Assembly: GCA_016712145.1 (NCBI GenBank)
Contig: JADJRO010000001.1
Coordinates: 1,984,501-2,048,500, forward strand
From: Saprospiraceae bacterium
GTDB lineage: Bacteria > Bacteroidota > Bacteroidia > Chitinophagales > Saprospiraceae
Direction: 5' to 3'
Length of the DNA stretch: 64,000 bases
Position 1 is the first letter of the stretch, and every line of letters begins with the position of its first letter. The notes below the pieces were generated by a model. That model saw nothing but the letters and a program-made list of their open reading frames with translations, was not told where the DNA came from and ran no database searches. Both the position numbers and the translations under genes were made by a program. Shown in pieces: positions 44,713 through 53,097 of the stretch.

Positions 44713-45318
44713 TTGGATCGCACGAACGAACTACCTTTGTTAAAAGTAACAGATCAACATTCATTGAAAACCCCTCGCATTTTAGGAATTGATCCCGGAA
44801 CTAATATCCTAGGTTATGGTATTTTGGAATTCCGCGACCAAAAATCCATTGTACTGGATGTAAATACCCTTCAATTGAAAAAGTTTGATACCCATCAGGC
44901 AAAACTCCGTGAAATTTTTCTCCGGGTCCAAGAATTAATTGAAACCTTTCAACCCCAAAGTCTTTCAATTGAAAGTCCGTTTTTTGGTAAAAATGCCCAG
45001 AGTATGCACAAATTAGGACGTGCACAGGGTGTGGCGATTGCAGCCGCTATGGTGATGGGTTTGGAAATTTATGAGTTTTCACCTAAGAAAATCAAAAAAG
45101 CGATTACCGGAAATGGCAATGCTACGAAAGAACAAGTAGCACAAATGCTCAATCGTTTGCTTGATTTTAAAATTGATGAAAAATATTATGATGCTACAGA
45201 TGCATTGGCAGCAGCATTGTGTTTGATGAATGAATTAAATTCACCTTCAAAAGGAATAAAATCTACGGGCAAATCCTGGAAATCGTTTATTGCAAATAAT
45301 CCAAGTCGGGTGATTTAA
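44713..45318 (+). CDS. ruvC: Crossover junction endodeoxyribonuclease RuvC
   Basis: RuvC cleaves Holliday junctions held by RuvAB, finishing recombination. The 201-residue protein has the RNase H-like active-site acids: Asp27 in LGIDPGTN, Glu in LSIESPFFG, and the Asp pair in YYDATDALAAALC. HKLGRAQGVA is the other family block. The start is uncertain: there is no in-frame ATG before GIDPG, so TTG at 44713, 44737 or 44764 must serve, and the last would give the most canonical N-terminus. The C-terminus has a ~25-residue polar extension. recO and ruvC in one window reflects no shared operon. Confidence 0.9.
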   Translation: MDRTNELPLLKVTDQHSLKTPRILGIDPGTNILGYGILEFRDQKSIVLDVNTLQLKKFDTHQAKLREIFLRVQELIETFQPQSLSIESPFFGKNAQSMHKLGRAQGVAIAAAMVMGLEIYEFSPKKIKKAITGNGNATKEQVAQMLNRLLDFKIDEKYYDATDALAAALCLMNELNSPSKGIKSTGKSWKSFIANNPSRVI

Positions 45319-45378
45319 TTTTTTTTCAAATGGCTATGTTATTGAAATCGGATTTATAAATAAGATAATTTTATAAAT

Positions 45379-46158
45379 GTGAAAACAAAAAGAGAAATTG
45401 TTGAAAATTGGTTGCCTCGTTATACCGGTACCAATCTGGATGAATTTGGAAAGTATGTCATACTGGTAAATTTCAGTTTATACGTCGAGTTGTTTGCAAA
45501 GTGGAATGAAGTAGAAGTCCGTGGACGGGATCGTTCGATGATCAATGCAACAGCCCACAACATCAGCATCATTAATTTTGGTATGGGAAGTCCGAATGCA
45601 GGAACGATCATCGATTTACTAACTGCAATTAAACCAAAAGCCATTTTATTTTTAGGAAAATGCGGTGGACTCAAATCAGGTAAAAATAAATTGGGTGATT
45701 TTATCTTGCCAATAGCAGCGATACGCGGCGAAGGAACGTCTAATGATTATTTACCTCCGGAAGTACCGGCTTTACCAGCTTTCGCCTTGCAAAAAGCCAT
45801 CTCAACCACCATTCGGGAATACGAACAAGATTATTGGACCGGAACGGTTTATACTACAAACAAACGCGTGTGGGAACATCGATTGGATTTTAAAAAATAT
45901 TTAATGCGTTTACGCGCATTGGCCATCGATATGGAAACCGCAACCATTTTTGTTGCTTCTTTTAAAAACCGAATTCCCGCAGGTGCTTTGCTTTTAGTAT
46001 CTGATATGCCCATGGTACCGGAAGGCGTAAAAACTGAAGCCAGCGATAAAACCGTCACCGATCAATTTTTGCATTTACATTTAAAAATCGGCATCGACTC
46101 TTTGAGAAAACTAATAGAAAATGCATTAACTGTAAAACATTTGCGGTTTGAAGAATAA
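45379..46158 (+). CDS. amn: AMP nucleosidase (short form)
   Basis: Cleaves AMP to adenine and ribose 5-phosphate, helping set adenylate levels. The 259-residue protein is a PNP/UDP-family enzyme without the N-terminal domain of the E. coli form, as in other Bacteroidota. Seen: INFGMGSPNAGT (ribose-phosphate pocket), FLGKCGGL, IAAIRGEGTSNDYLPPEVPALP, VYTTNKRVWEH, AIDMETATIFVASF and VSDMP. The start is GTG at 45379; the ATG two bases upstream is followed by a stop codon. It follows ruvC by 60 bp. A 5'-methylthioadenosine or related nucleosidase is a less likely alternative. Confidence 0.86.
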   Translation: MKTKREIVENWLPRYTGTNLDEFGKYVILVNFSLYVELFAKWNEVEVRGRDRSMINATAHNISIINFGMGSPNAGTIIDLLTAIKPKAILFLGKCGGLKSGKNKLGDFILPIAAIRGEGTSNDYLPPEVPALPAFALQKAISTTIREYEQDYWTGTVYTTNKRVWEHRLDFKKYLMRLRALAIDMETATIFVASFKNRIPAGALLLVSDMPMVPEGVKTEASDKTVTDQFLHLHLKIGIDSLRKLIENALTVKHLRFEE

Positions 46159-46159
46159 A

Positions 46160-46345
46160 TGGGGAAATTTTGCAATTTTCCAATGCTGCAATGCTAAAAT
46201 GTTGCTATGTTTTAATAGTTTAATGTTTTATTGGATTTTGCTTAATGTTTCAATGGTTAATTTACAAGTGAATTATAAGCTTATTTTCTATAGACTAAAG
46301 GCTTTAGACTAAAAGGCAATAGACTAAAAGGCAATAAGCTATTCC
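46160..46345. repeat. Mixed word repeats between amn and ompH
   Basis: AATGCTGCAATGC-type words (46160-46260) are followed by AGACTAAAGGC and AGACTAAAAGGCAATAG heptamer-like words (46287-46345). The order matches the 31.5-kb locus, where the ATTGCAG words border the AGGCTAR array. Confidence 0.55.
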
Positions 46346-46373
46346 CATCGCTAGACAAAACGAAAAAATCGAC

Positions 46374-46877
46374 TCAATAGCCCAATTTCTTCATTACTTT
46401 GGGGAAAATATCATCAGTCTTATTGAAATAAAGAACGCCCATTGCTGAATCGAAAACGAAAGCGTAGCCTTCTTCTTTTCCTACATCCTGGATGGCTTTA
46501 TTGATTTTATCCAAGATGGGTTGAATAAGTTCTTGTCTTCTTTTTTCTAAAGAGCTTTGTGCTGATTGTCGGTAAGTACTTAAAGCTTGTTGTTCTATTT
46601 GCAGATCAGATTCTGCCTGACTTTTTTGCACAGCCGTAAAGCTTCCAGCACTGATATTTTGTTGGTAATTGCGTACTTTTTCCTGGTATTTGGCCAACAT
46701 TTCTTCGCCAGTTTTAGTTAAAGAAGCGTCGTATTGTTTTAAGGTTATAGAAGCTACTTTGGCTTCGTTGAGGGAATCAATTAATTGTACGGAATTAATG
46801 TGTCCAACTTTTTGAGCATGGGTATTGCTTAAAAAAAGACAAATAGAACACATGAACGAAAGTGATAGGACCTTCAT
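46374..46877 (-). CDS. OmpH/Skp family periplasmic chaperone
   Basis: A 167-residue exported protein. The signal peptide (MKVLSLSFMCSICLFLSNTHAQ) is cleaved before KVGHIN, the usual OmpH opening. A long helical-tentacle coiled-coil region (~60-130: YDASLTKTGEEMLAKYQEKV..., SQAESDLQIEQQALSTYRQS) and a C-terminal EGYAFVFDSA beta strand complete the Skp fold. Skp carries unfolded outer-membrane proteins to the BAM complex. The ATG at 46877 begins the signal peptide; a longer start at 46985 lies in tatA. It is the third gene of the oxygenase-tatA-ompH unit. Confidence 0.85.
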   Translation of the reverse strand: MKVLSLSFMCSICLFLSNTHAQKVGHINSVQLIDSLNEAKVASITLKQYDASLTKTGEEMLAKYQEKVRNYQQNISAGSFTAVQKSQAESDLQIEQQALSTYRQSAQSSLEKRRQELIQPILDKINKAIQDVGKEEGYAFVFDSAMGVLYFNKTDDIFPKVMKKLGY

Positions 46878-46902
46878 TGAGTATAAAATTTTAGAATTTT
46901 CT

Positions 46903-47121
46903 TTATTTGTTTTCTGAATCAAGGTTCTTGCGCTCAGCATCGCGCATACCTTCCCGAATCTCATTGGAGATATTGTTTTTGGCACTATTAAATTCCCGAA
47001 TACCGGAGCCTAAGCCACGCATTAATTCAGGAATTTTCTTACCTCCAAAAAGCAATAAGACAATAAGCAGGATTACCAGTACTTCTGTAGAACCCAGATT
47101 GCCTAAAAATAATAAGTTCAT
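46903..47121 (-). CDS. tatA: Sec-independent translocase component TatA/TatE
   Basis: TatA oligomers with TatC export folded, twin-arginine proteins. The 72-residue protein has the one N-terminal helix (STEVLVILLIVLLLFG), the FGGKKIPELMRGLGSGIREF amphipathic helix with the conserved FG and PxLxRxLG pattern, and a short charged tail. The start is the ATG at 47121, which puts the helix at the correct distance; a start at 47142 adds seven residues. tatC is not in this window. It lies 23 bp after the oxygenase gene and 25 bp before ompH. Confidence 0.88.
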   Translation of the reverse strand: MNLLFLGNLGSTEVLVILLIVLLLFGGKKIPELMRGLGSGIREFNSAKNNISNEIREGMRDAERKNLDSENK

Positions 47122-47144
47122 TTTGATGTATTTAAGGTTCAAAG

Positions 47145-48095
47145 TTATTTTTTTAATCCGATTTCTCGTAATCGTTCGTCTAAATATGCTCCTGCGGTGA
47201 TGGATTCATAGGAAGCCTGGCTGCCACTTGAAATGCAGGATTCGAGGCAACTAAGGTCCATTTCACTCCTTGGATGCAGGAAAAAGGGTATAGATAGCCT
47301 CGGAATGTGCCATTCTTGCCGTGGAGGATTCACTACCCGGTGGGTGGTGGATACCAAATAATTATTTGTTAATCTTTGGAGCATGTCCCCAACATTGACC
47401 ACAATTTCATTTTCACCCGGAATGGCATCCATCCATTGACCCGTTTTGGTCAATACTTGCAGTCCACCGGAAGAAGCACCAACGAGCAAGGTGATCAGAT
47501 TAATATCTTCATGTTGCTCTGCACGAATTGCTGATTTGGGTTCACTGATAATCGGCGGATAATGGATCGCTCTTAGGATGCTGTTTCCATTGTGAATTTT
47601 AGAATCGAAATAGTCTTCACCCAATTTCAAAAACAAGGCAATCGCCTGCAATAATTTCGCTCCGCTTTCTTCAAATGCCTTATACAATTTAATTCCTAAA
47701 TCTGTAAATGCAGCAGGCGTTTCAACCAATACATTTTCAGGATATTCAGAGCGGATGACATCCCCATCCAATACCGTTTGCCCAATTTGAAAAAACTCCT
47801 TCAAATCACCGACCTCAGAATGTTTGGCGTGTTCTTTTCCAAAAGAGGTGTAACCTCTTTGTCCGGCCAATCCCGGAATTTCATAGCGCAATTTTTCTCC
47901 TTCCGGAAGAGAGAAAAAAGCCTTGGAGGCCGCATAAAATCCATCCACTAAATCTTTCGGAACGCCATGATTTACAACTCCAACAAACCCGATTTCATGA
48001 AAGGCTCTTCCCAATTGATCTACAAATGCATTTCGTTGGATTGCATCGCCTTTTACAAATAAATCTAAATCAACTAATGGGATCACCCGTTCCAT
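47145..48095 (-). CDS. Isopenicillin N synthase-like 2OG-Fe(II) oxygenase
   Basis: A 316-residue cytosolic non-haem iron dioxygenase. The iron facial triad is visible as His and Asp in EQHEDINLITLL and the second His in STTHRVVNP; the RLSIPFF Arg binds 2-oxoglutarate. The N-terminal DIOX_N part (IPLVDLDLF...GFVGVVNHGVP) fits the family. The substrate is unknown: relatives hydroxylate or desaturate small molecules, and bacterial copies are rarely characterised. It starts the oxygenase-tatA-ompH cluster and sits downstream of gldB, with no biosynthetic neighbours to suggest a role. Confidence 0.87.
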   Translation of the reverse strand: MERVIPLVDLDLFVKGDAIQRNAFVDQLGRAFHEIGFVGVVNHGVPKDLVDGFYAASKAFFSLPEGEKLRYEIPGLAGQRGYTSFGKEHAKHSEVGDLKEFFQIGQTVLDGDVIRSEYPENVLVETPAAFTDLGIKLYKAFEESGAKLLQAIALFLKLGEDYFDSKIHNGNSILRAIHYPPIISEPKSAIRAEQHEDINLITLLVGASSGGLQVLTKTGQWMDAIPGENEIVVNVGDMLQRLTNNYLVSTTHRVVNPPRQEWHIPRLSIPFFLHPRSEMDLSCLESCISSGSQASYESITAGAYLDERLREIGLKK

Positions 48096-48161
48096 AAAAT
48101 TGTTTTAATTTAATCAAATCAAAAATCAATCCAATTCAAGTTTGATCGTCCTGTATTGGAC

Positions 48162-49235
48162 TCATTTTTCATTCGTGGGTTTAAATCGCGATGCTCTTAA
48201 TATCAGCTGGGCATCTTCTTGTGCCAACAATTCAGGAAGGCTTACTTCAGGATGCTTGCGCATATAAGCTTGCACAAGGTAATAGCCAATATAGGATCCG
48301 GTTTGTCCTGGTGCTTCCTCTGGCATACCGGGAGAATTTGGACTCGGATTAATATATTTATTGAATTGTAAAAATTCCGTAGAATACAACATGGAACCCG
48401 AAAGAAAATACGACCAGATTTCTAAACGATTTTGATTACACCATTTCAGTTGTTTTGGGGTAAATTCAAACAACACCGTATCTTCAATTTCCGGTAACAA
48501 CTTTTGGAGTATGTATAATTTTTTGCCTCTATGAATTAGGTACTCAATAAATTTTCCTGATTGTGGTTCAGTTAATTTATCTGTGAGATATGTTTCCCAT
48601 GTTTTTTTTAACAAATGATCTTTATTAAAACACCGTGTGAGATAATCTGAAAACACCGGATTTTTAGGATCCACCATTTTGTAATTCATTTCGGATCCTA
48701 AAAAATATTCCAGAATGATTCCTATACCGTTTGCATTATTTTTATCTGAAAAAATAAAATTTGCAAAATTGAAATTACTAATCAAACTGTAGAACACCGG
48801 ATCTTTTTCATCCGGAAAATAATATTTCATCAATTGAACCGCGTGAAGCATTGATTTACTTAAATCCTGATCTTCACTAAAAACACGATTTGTTTTAATA
48901 TAAAGATCTTTTGTAAACGGATCATTTAGAAATGTGCGAAGCGCTGTACTAAATTCTGGTTGAATCGAATCCAATTGTTCTGTCATAGGAACAATTTGTG
49001 TAAAATACAATTTCGAAAAAGCTGGATATTGCTGTATGAGTGCATTGAGCCCTTTAGTCAACCTGTTTGAATCGAGTGCAAACAGTTCCTTTTCAAAACG
49101 AATCCATTTTAACTCTGCAGCAATGTTTGAAACGTCGGGAACCGGGTCCCGATTTGATTTCTGACAGGCAATAAATCCAAAACAGCAGAGGTAAAAACCA
49201 ATCAACATCCAATCAAACAATCGTTTTTGGAACAT
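48162..49235 (-). CDS. gldB: Gliding motility lipoprotein GldB
   Basis: GldB is a lipoprotein needed for Flavobacterium gliding and T9SS function. The 357-residue protein has a lipoprotein signal ending GFIAC. GldB-specific blocks follow: LKWIRFEKELFALD, QYPAFSKLYF, MKYYFPDEKDPVFYSLIS, IGIILEYFLGSE, FEFTPKQLKWCNQNRLEIWSYFL and APGQTGSYIGYYLVQAYM. Many Bacteroidota without obvious gliding also carry it, so the T9SS role is the safer inference. ATG at 49235 is chosen from the signal peptide; an ATG at 49208 is also possible. Together with PorP/SprF at 10 kb and the sorting domains, it points to a functional T9SS. Confidence 0.88.
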   Translation of the reverse strand: MFQKRLFDWMLIGFYLCCFGFIACQKSNRDPVPDVSNIAAELKWIRFEKELFALDSNRLTKGLNALIQQYPAFSKLYFTQIVPMTEQLDSIQPEFSTALRTFLNDPFTKDLYIKTNRVFSEDQDLSKSMLHAVQLMKYYFPDEKDPVFYSLISNFNFANFIFSDKNNANGIGIILEYFLGSEMNYKMVDPKNPVFSDYLTRCFNKDHLLKKTWETYLTDKLTEPQSGKFIEYLIHRGKKLYILQKLLPEIEDTVLFEFTPKQLKWCNQNRLEIWSYFLSGSMLYSTEFLQFNKYINPSPNSPGMPEEAPGQTGSYIGYYLVQAYMRKHPEVSLPELLAQEDAQLILRASRFKPTNEK

Positions 49236-49401
49236 GGCAACACTGGGTTTGCAATTTCTTACTAATGCATTTTTCAATATCTTATAATTTGTTATAATGG
49301 ATAACATGCGGACTGTTAAGGGACAATAAATTACGCATTCTTTAAACGAATCCGGACTTGTTTTATTGGGTATTTTTATTTCTGCAAAGATTGAATTATT
49401 T

Positions 49402-49410
49402 TAGCTTTAC
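49402..49410 (+). promoter_or_regulatory. -7 box variant before the 49.4-kb barrel gene
   Basis: TAGCTTTAC, a TAnnTTTAC match 18 bp before the ATG at 49429. It is the same variant type as before recO, xth and the 42.9-kb barrel. Confidence 0.35.
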
Positions 49411-49428
49411 AGGTCTATTTTCAATAAA

Positions 49429-50159
49429 ATGACTATTCCTAAAAACAAAATTATGAAAATCCTAAAACTATTAAGTCTGGCCTTTTTACCAGGGATGTTA
49501 ATGAGTCAGGAGATAAAATTCAGTGTATTAACGGGTCCTGGTATTAGTTGGATTGCATCCAATGACAATCAAATTTCATCATCCGGATTTAAAATTTCCT
49601 ATAAAGCCCATGTGCAAGCGGAATATTGGTTTAATGATCGTTATGCAGCAACGGGTGGTATTGGCCTATCATTAGGTCAAGGTGGTCATCTCGAATTTCT
49701 TAAAGGCGGAGATCTTTGGAAAGAAGCTGAACTGAGTGATACAAAATATAAAAATCTTCCTGACAATGCAAGCTTAGGGTATCGGATGAATTATATTGAT
49801 ATTCCATTTGGATTTAAATTACGCACGAATGAATTTGGAAAATTCAGATTCTATGTGCATGCACCTGAATTTTGCATCAGTTTACGCACCCGAGCCAGAG
49901 GGACTATAGAAGCAGCGCCCTTACCCGATACAGAAGGAGAAGACATCCGTAAAATGGTCAGTTTTTTGGTTTGTTTTACGGTATTGGATTGGGTGGTGAA
50001 ATGCGTATTTCCACAGACGTTTCGCTAGTAGGAGGTTTGCGATTTTATCAAAGCTTTACAGATATAACGGATGACAGTGGGCGCTATTCAGATGGAACCA
50101 GAGAAGATTCTAAAGGGATTTTATCGAGTTTAGATTTTAGATTTGGTGTGATTTTTTAA
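49429..50159 (+). CDS. Outer-membrane beta-barrel protein, frameshifted
   Basis: Frame one (49429-50028) has a signal peptide (MKILKLLSLAFLPGMLMSQ, ATG at 49453 is an alternative start) and barrel strands up to KMVSFL, then leaves the frame. Frame two (to 50159) continues with YGIGLGGEMRISTDVSLVGGLRFYQ and ends in LDFRFGVIF, a proper barrel terminus. Adding one T to the T6 run at 49962-49967 joins them into a ~243-residue PF13568-like protein. It also contains the sequence T TTT TTG in phase, a classic -1 ribosomal slippery heptamer. The stop is 2 bp before nadC. Confidence 0.65.
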
Positions 50160-50161
50160 TT

Positions 50162-51010
50162 ATGAATTCGTTTGACCTAAACCAATTTATTAAACAAGCC
50201 TTGCAAGAGGATGTCCAAACTGGAGACATTACCTCATTGGCTTGCATCCCATCAGAAAATAGAAGCAAGGCTATATTAAAAATAAAAGAAGATGGTATTT
50301 TGGCCGGTGTTGAATTAGCTAAATCTATTTTCAATTATTTGGATGATACGGTTCAAATGAATGTATTTAAACCAGATGGTTCATACGTTCATCTGGGTGA
50401 AGTTGCATTTGAAGTTGAAACCGGAACCCGAAATTTATTGATGGCAGAACGATTGGTTTTAAATTCTATGCAACGCATGAGTGGGATTGCCAGTTTATGC
50501 AATCGCTTTTTATTGGAGGTGTCTGATTTGCCAGTCACTTTGCTGGATACTCGCAAAACCACCCCCTTAAACCGGTACCTTGAAAAATGGGCCGTCCGAT
50601 TGGGAGGTTGTCAGAATTACCGGGATGGATTGTATGATTGGTTTATGATTAAAGACAATCACATTGCAGCTTGTGGTTCTATTGCAAAAGCAATTAAAGC
50701 TGTAAACAAATATCAAAAATCCCATCATTTGGAAAATTTGGGAATCACCATTGAAGTAAAAAATTTAGTAGAATTGGAAGAAGTGTTGCGTACAGGAAAT
50801 GTACGCCGCATCATGATGGATAATTTTGAGTTGCCCTTACTTGAAGAAGCTGTTGCAATGGTTTCAAAAAAACATGAAACCGAAGCTTCCGGAGGGGTCA
50901 GTCTCGAAACGGTTCGTAAAATTGCCCTTAGCGGGGTAGATTTTATCTCCGTAGGAGCTTTAACACACAGTGCCGGAAGCCTCGATTTAAGCTTGAAGAT
51001 ACAAAGCTGA
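50162..51010 (+). CDS. nadC: Nicotinate-nucleotide pyrophosphorylase (quinolinate phosphoribosyltransferase)
   Basis: NadC converts quinolinate and PRPP to nicotinate mononucleotide, the first committed pyridine step of NAD synthesis. The 282-residue type II PRTase has QEDVQTGDITSLA at the start, NSMQRMSGIA, TLLDTRKTTPLNRYLEKWAVRLGG (TRKTTPG-type loop), NYRDGLYDWFMIKDNHI, and IMMDNF with SGGVSLETVRKIALSGVDFISVGALTHS toward the end. No truncation is seen. It follows the barrel gene by 2 bp, so that gene's frameshift could affect its translation. nadE is 3 kb downstream on the other strand. Confidence 0.95.
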   Translation: MNSFDLNQFIKQALQEDVQTGDITSLACIPSENRSKAILKIKEDGILAGVELAKSIFNYLDDTVQMNVFKPDGSYVHLGEVAFEVETGTRNLLMAERLVLNSMQRMSGIASLCNRFLLEVSDLPVTLLDTRKTTPLNRYLEKWAVRLGGCQNYRDGLYDWFMIKDNHIAACGSIAKAIKAVNKYQKSHHLENLGITIEVKNLVELEEVLRTGNVRRIMMDNFELPLLEEAVAMVSKKHETEASGGVSLETVRKIALSGVDFISVGALTHSAGSLDLSLKIQS

Positions 51011-51014
51011 GTTT

Positions 51015-51125
51015 TTAAGCCGGATACGTACCCAACAACATTCCAACTAGAATGCAGGTGAGCGTAATCACCAGCCAAAAACGCATATCCTTGTACAACA
51101 CAGCTGGGGTCTGGTTTGCCTTCAT
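51015..51125 (-). CDS. Small single-pass membrane protein candidate
   Basis: A 36-residue minus-strand frame with one hydrophobic helix (FWLVITLTCILVGMLLG) after a short polar N-terminus with Tyr-Lys-Asp. It is convergent with nadC and ends 5 bp past its stop. Length and composition suit real small membrane proteins, but there is no homologue I can name. Confidence 0.35.
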   Translation of the reverse strand: MKANQTPAVLYKDMRFWLVITLTCILVGMLLGTYPA

Positions 51126-51638
51126 ACGCTTTCAGAAATTAATATAATGAGAAAATTCGTTTCGCCTTGTTCGTTAACAGGTTAACATGTATTCATCCAT
51201 CAAAATGGCTGTATGTAAATTTTATTAGGATTTGCAACAGCTGCATTTAATGTGATATCAATATTTTTTTAAACGGTGTGAGTGAATTTGTAGTAATCTT
51301 TAAACGGCAAACGGGTATTAATAGAATTCCAAAAACCATACCATAGCATAAATCTGTAATATGACTGATTTTACAGGCTCTAAAGCCTTCATGGCTCAAT
51401 TTATTGTAATATGAATGCTTGTTAATTTAAATAAATACTATAAACAGGTAGTGAAACTTATTACATAAAAGGAACATAGGTTACAATTTTTCTGAGCTGG
51501 TTTGAAACAGCACCCGCGACCATTTTATACATGATGCTATTGATTTCCAAACCTAGGGTTTAAACTCTAGGTTTGGAAATCAAAAACCTGCCAGTGTGAA
51601 TTGAAATAGCTGATTAATTTTACAATGCATAAAATTTA
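51126..51638. other. Intergenic region, 513 bp
   Basis: Lies between the candidate small protein and xth. It contains the 40-bp palindrome at 51542-51581 and a TAATTTTAC box at 51615-51623, 18 bp before xth. No gene or RNA was recognised in the AT-rich remainder. Confidence 0.5.
51542..51581. repeat. Near-perfect 40-bp palindrome
   Basis: Two 20-bp arms with no spacer and one mismatch that becomes G-U in RNA; the centre is GTTTAAAC. No T-tract follows, so it does not look like a standard terminator. Confidence 0.8.
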
Positions 51639-51641
51639 GTG

Positions 51642-52409
51642 ATGAAAAAAATTATAAGCTTTAATGTCAATGGATTGCGATCTGCAATCGATAAGGGATT
51701 TAAAGAATGGATTGCACAACATGATTTTGATTTTGTTTGTATTCAGGAAACCAAAATGGATGCATCCCACGCGGATCCGGATTATTTTAAAGAATTAAAT
51801 TATCATTCGTATTGGCATTGTGCTGAAAAGAAAGGTTATAGCGGTGTTTTGATTTTAGCCAAAGAAAAAGCGAATCAGGTGCAACTGGGAACCGGCAAGG
51901 AATTGTATGATAGGGAAGGCCGATTGATTGTGTTGGATTATCCTGGATTTAGTTTAGCCAATTGTTATTTTCCATCTGGCTCCTCAGGCGAAGACCGACA
52001 TCAATTTAAAATGAAGTTTTTAGAAGATATGTACCCGGAGTTTAAAAAAATGAATGAGCAAAAATCAAATTTAATCGTGGTGGGAGATTACAACATCGTT
52101 CATCAAGGCTTGGATATTCACAATCCGGAACGCACCGACAATCCATCCGGTTACCGTCCTGAGGAACGCGCCTGGTTGGATCATTGGTTTAAAGAATTAT
52201 TTTATGATAGTTTTCGTTTATTAAATCCTGAAAAAAAAGAATACAGTTGGTGGAGTTATCGGGCTGGTTCTTATGGAAAGGACAAAGGTTGGCGCATTGA
52301 TTATCAATCGATTTCCAAATCGTTAAAAGATAAGGTCAAAGCATTTAGACACCACCGGGAAATTCGATTTTCAGATCATTGTCCGTTGGAGGCTCACTAT
52401 GACATCTAA
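51642..52409 (+). CDS. xth: Exodeoxyribonuclease III (AP endonuclease)
   Basis: A 255-residue EEP-family nuclease that cuts DNA at abasic sites and trims 3' ends in base-excision repair. Conserved blocks are SFNVNGLRSA, IQETKMD (catalytic Glu), YSGVLILAK, GDYNIVHQGLDIHNP (Asp-Asn pair), SWWSYRAGSY, WRIDYQSIS and FSDHCPLEA (Asp-His). The ATG at 51642 is chosen over the GTG one codon before. A -7 box variant lies 18 bp upstream. The Nfu gene follows 55 bp later on the same strand. It resembles the ExoA/Xth group more than eukaryotic-type nucleases. Confidence 0.93.
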   Translation: MKKIISFNVNGLRSAIDKGFKEWIAQHDFDFVCIQETKMDASHADPDYFKELNYHSYWHCAEKKGYSGVLILAKEKANQVQLGTGKELYDREGRLIVLDYPGFSLANCYFPSGSSGEDRHQFKMKFLEDMYPEFKKMNEQKSNLIVVGDYNIVHQGLDIHNPERTDNPSGYRPEERAWLDHWFKELFYDSFRLLNPEKKEYSWWSYRAGSYGKDKGWRIDYQSISKSLKDKVKAFRHHREIRFSDHCPLEAHYDI

Positions 52410-52464
52410 GTTAATGATTGAACCTTCCTGATTTTAAATTGTATTTTGAGTGAATTAATTGCTT

Positions 52465-53079
52465 ATGGAAACTGTACAACCTACTAAACCCGGTATTTTA
52501 CTTTATACCGAACAAACACCCAATCCGGAATCCTTAAAATTTGTGAGCAACCGGATGCTTTATCAGGGAATTGCCGATTTTAAAGATAAAGAACTTGCAG
52601 CTGCCTGGTCTCCTTTGGCAAGTCAGCTATATGCTGAAGAATTTGTCCAATCCGTATATATTTCAAATAATTTTGTAACCATCACGAAAAAACCGAGTTA
52701 TGACTGGCAAGAAGTCATGATTCCCGCAAAAGAAACGCTTAAAAAGATCATCGAACAGGAATCTATTTTGATTAAGGAAGGATTTGAAGCATTTCGAATG
52801 CAACTAGAAGCCGATTCTTCGGAAGGCAATTTTGACGAAAAAGATACTGAATTGGTGGTCCGAATTAAAGATATGATTCAGATGTATGTGAAGCCAGCTG
52901 TTGAAATGGATGGTGGAAACATTGAATTCAAATCCTACCGGGATGGGGTCGTTACGGTATCTATGCAAGGTTCTTGCAGCGGATGTCCTTCGTCAACGGT
53001 CACATTAAAAGCTGGCATAGAAGGATTATTGAAACGTATGGTGCCTGAAGTACAGGAAGTTGTTGCCGAGGCAGAATAA
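52465..53079 (+). CDS. NifU-family iron-sulfur scaffold (Nfu_N plus NifU C-terminal domain)
   Basis: A 204-residue cytosolic protein that receives and passes on [4Fe-4S] clusters. The N-terminal Nfu_N domain (~10-95) begins YTEQTPNPESLKFV, and the C-terminal NifU domain (~120-200) has VEMDGGNIEF and the cluster-binding GSCSGCPSS (CxxC). The two-domain order matches mitochondrial NFU1 and many Bacteroidota proteins. ATG at 52465 is chosen over a TTG two codons upstream. It follows xth, with nadE convergent 19 bp downstream. NadA and lipoate synthase are typical clients of such scaffolds (general knowledge), but neither is here. Confidence 0.9.
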   Translation: METVQPTKPGILLYTEQTPNPESLKFVSNRMLYQGIADFKDKELAAAWSPLASQLYAEEFVQSVYISNNFVTITKKPSYDWQEVMIPAKETLKKIIEQESILIKEGFEAFRMQLEADSSEGNFDEKDTELVVRIKDMIQMYVKPAVEMDGGNIEFKSYRDGVVTVSMQGSCSGCPSSTVTLKAGIEGLLKRMVPEVQEVVAEAE

Positions 53080-53097
53080 GCCCAATTTATCCCAATT

